Below, one piece after another: positions 62,432 through 64,000 of a DNA stretch of 64,000 bases. Numbering within the stretch: position 1 is the stretch's first letter; each line of letters begins with the position of its first letter. A program made the position numbers and the translations under genes. The DNA is from Polaromonas sp. (GTDB lineage: Bacteria; Pseudomonadota; Gammaproteobacteria; Burkholderiales; Burkholderiaceae_C): positions 62,001 to 126,000 of the forward strand of contig NZ_JABBPC010000035.1 of the NCBI RefSeq assembly GCF_012927485.1, in the 5' to 3' direction. The notes beneath the pieces are model-generated. The model did not search any database. It worked only from the letters and a program-made list of their open reading frames with translations, and was not told where the DNA came from.

Positions 62432-63540
62432 AACCTCGCATCTATTACACCAAGCCATCCATCACCGAACTAGAGGTTCGCTATGCCACTGATGCGGCTA
62501 CTAATGGTTGGGGTGAGAAATGTTACGAGTACATCAATCGCTTTGAGGCAGCGTTCAAGGAGCATCTCGGGGTGGAATATGCGATAGCGACTTCGAGTTG
62601 CACCGGCGCACTGCATATGGGCATGGCCGCCCTCGGCGTTGGCCCCGGCGACGAAGTCATCCTGGGCGATACCAACTGGATCGCTTCGGCGGCTCCCGTT
62701 ACCTACCTCGGTGCCAAACCAGTTTTTGTCGACGTGTTGGAAGACAGCTGGTGCATCGATCCCGCGAGGATAGAGGCCGTGATCACACCCAAGACCAAAG
62801 CCATACTCGCCGTTCACTTGTATGGCAACCTCTGCGACCTCGACGCGCTGCTGCTGATCGGTGAAAAGCACGGGATACCGGTGATCGAGGACGCTGCAGA
62901 AGGCATTGGTTCTGTCTACCACGGCAATCGGGCTGGCTCCATCGGCAAGTTTGGTGCATTCTCCTTTCATGGCAGCAAGACCGTGACAACCGGCGAGGGC
63001 GGCATGTTCGTCACCAACGATGCCGAACTCTATGAGCATGTGCTGACGCTCAGCAACCATGGGCGAGCACGCGGTCAGACCAAGCAGTTTTGGCCGGATA
63101 TGGTGGGGTTCAAATACAAGATGTCGAACATCCAGGCGGCCTTGGGATGTGCACAGATTGAGCGCATTGAGGAGCTGACGCGTCGCAAGCGTGAAATCCT
63201 GTCCTACTACAAGAAGGGCCTGACGGGCATTCCCGGCCTGCAGATGAATCCGGAGCCGTCAGATACCGTAAACGGTGCGTGGATGCCCACAGTTGTCATG
63301 CCAAAGGATACGCACATCACTCGGGAGGCGTTGCAGCAGGCTTTTACGACCGAGAATATTGACGCACGCGTGTTCTTCTGGCCGCTGAGTTCGCTACCGT
63401 TCCTTGATAGCCATGCAGTGAACCCGGTGTCGGATGGGTTGCCGGGGCGCGCGATCAATCTGCCCTCCTATCACGACATAACCCGAGAAGATATGGATCG
63501 TGTGATAAGTGTGTTGTTGCGCTTGTGTCTGCAGCGATGA
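62428..63540 (+). CDS. DegT/DnrJ/EryC1 PLP-dependent sugar aminotransferase
   Basis: A 370-residue aminotransferase. The PLP lysine is K184 in SFHGSKTVTTGEGG; because it is lysine and not histidine, this is an aminotransferase and not a 3-dehydratase of the ColD/RfbH type. The N-terminal SSCTGALHMGMAALGVGPGD and the phosphate site match perosamine-synthase-like enzymes. It should aminate C-4 of the CDP-keto sugar. It overlaps the methyltransferase (ATGA). Confidence 0.92.
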   Translation: MKPRIYYTKPSITELEVRYATDAATNGWGEKCYEYINRFEAAFKEHLGVEYAIATSSCTGALHMGMAALGVGPGDEVILGDTNWIASAAPVTYLGAKPVFVDVLEDSWCIDPARIEAVITPKTKAILAVHLYGNLCDLDALLLIGEKHGIPVIEDAAEGIGSVYHGNRAGSIGKFGAFSFHGSKTVTTGEGGMFVTNDAELYEHVLTLSNHGRARGQTKQFWPDMVGFKYKMSNIQAALGCAQIERIEELTRRKREILSYYKKGLTGIPGLQMNPEPSDTVNGAWMPTVVMPKDTHITREALQQAFTTENIDARVFFWPLSSLPFLDSHAVNPVSDGLPGRAINLPSYHDITREDMDRVISVLLRLCLQR

Positions 63541-63544
63541 TGCC

Positions 63545-64000
63545 ATGAAGCTCGCACTTTTCGCAGATGGACAGGTGGGCTTGCGCATCACACAGTTTCT
63601 GGTGGACTCCTACCTCGGGGATTTGGCTTTGATCGTCACCACGCAGAAAAATGAAATACATGCGTTGGCTGAAAGTCGGGGCCTCGCTGTCGATCTTTAT
63701 GACGCCAGCCATGCGGTTCCTGCCGCCCTTGCCGACGGTGTAGATCTTGGTGTTCTGGCCTGGTGGCCGAAGATCATTCGCAATCCACTTCTGGCCTTCC
63801 CGAAGCATGGGTTCGTCAACACTCACCCGAGCCTGCTTCCTCATAATCGCGGCAAGCACTACAACTTCTGGACGCTCGTCGAACAGACTCCGTTTGGCGT
63901 GACATTGCATCGCGTGGATGAAGGCGTCGATACTGGTGAAATCGTGGCACAGCGCGAAATAGCGTACGGCTGGAGCGACAACGGCGGCAGTCTATATGCG
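63545..64000 (+). CDS. Formyltransferase (sugar N-formyltransferase type), C-terminus beyond the window
   Basis: An open frame from ATG at 63545 runs to the right edge (152 residues visible). It carries the formyltransferase motif FVNTHPSLLPHNRGKHYNFW (catalytic Asn and His) and the aspartate-containing DEGVDTGEIVAQREI, as in methionyl-tRNA and sugar formyltransferases using N10-formyl-THF. MKLALFADGQVGLRITQFLV is a short fold start unlike the Fmt Rossmann start. It directly follows the aminotransferase, so N-formylation of the new amine is likely. Confidence 0.87.
   Translation, partial: MKLALFADGQVGLRITQFLVDSYLGDLALIVTTQKNEIHALAESRGLAVDLYDASHAVPAALADGVDLGVLAWWPKIIRNPLLAFPKHGFVNTHPSLLPHNRGKHYNFWTLVEQTPFGVTLHRVDEGVDTGEIVAQREIAYGWSDNGGSLYA

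Noticed and set aside
63455..63910. Long minus-strand frame at the right edge
   Set aside because: It is the reverse of the formyltransferase gene, whose motifs (NTHPSLLP, DEGVDTGE) are clear on the plus strand.

Overview
The window is a GC-rich chromosomal segment from a betaproteobacterium of the order Burkholderiales, most likely family Comamonadaceae (Rhodoferax/Polaromonas-like). The support is protein resemblance and gene content: DUF1045-type phn locus, DUF4148 and DUF6352 proteins, polyhydroxyalkanoate (PHA) granule proteins, two HAAT-type ABC transporters, a fused IcmF mutase, and short A+T-rich palindromes around the motif GCTATTAAAATAATAGC. No rRNA, tRNA, CRISPR array or intact insertion sequence was recognised by eye. 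All family assignments come from reading motifs; no database search was possible.

Left third (1-31 kb). The first 7.5 kb is a C-P lyase locus for phosphonate use: phnGHIJKLM on the plus strand, and phnF, a DUF1045 2H-phosphoesterase and phnN on the minus strand, sharing one control region. Next come glutathione reductase, the DEAD-box helicase DbpA, a short-chain dehydrogenase and a complete minus-strand HAAT operon (livG-livF-binding protein-livH-livM). A FecR/DUF6600 envelope protein, a DUF6352 protein, a 54-residue basic protein and a diheme cytochrome c follow. IcmF (isobutyryl-CoA mutase fused to its GTPase chaperone) is divergent from a second HAAT operon in which LivM and LivG are one polypeptide. 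In both HAAT operons an intrinsic terminator follows the binding-protein gene, as if to set a high binding protein:permease ratio.

Middle (31-52 kb). After a PPK2 kinase and a rhodanese comes a compact alpha-hydroxyketone quorum-sensing locus: a CqsA/LqsA-type synthase, a CqsS-like membrane kinase, an LqsR-like response regulator with a large insertion in its receiver domain, and a LuxR-type regulator. A 20-bp inverted repeat resembling a lux box lies just upstream of cqsA. This suggests that an AHL-type DNA-binding regulator and an alpha-hydroxyketone circuit are wired together, and it is the most interesting system in the window. Then follow coaX, acyl-CoA-binding protein, a CoA transferase, a PHA-system protein, a lipoprotein aminopeptidase, a molybdopterin oxidoreductase, a LysR regulator, a DUF4148 protein and argE. 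A four-gene cassette (UbiA-type transferase, flippase-like protein, GT39-like glycosyltransferase, HAD phosphatase) looks like a polyprenyl-phosphate pentose pathway. A TPR-like protein, a TetR regulator, a phasin and an H-NS protein close this part.

Right end (52-64 kb). This is a surface-polysaccharide locus, preceded by an A+T-rich stretch. It holds a Wzz-like chain-length protein, rfbBDAC for dTDP-L-rhamnose, then a scarred junction (a nonsense-interrupted second Wzz joined to a vapC fragment, and a gmd/fcl remnant) around an EPS-associated MarR regulator with a perfect 10+3+10 operator-like palindrome. Beyond it an overlapping operon (rfbF, rfbG, epimerase, C-methyltransferase, PLP aminotransferase, formyltransferase running off the edge) predicts a CDP-linked, C-methylated, N-formylated amino sugar.
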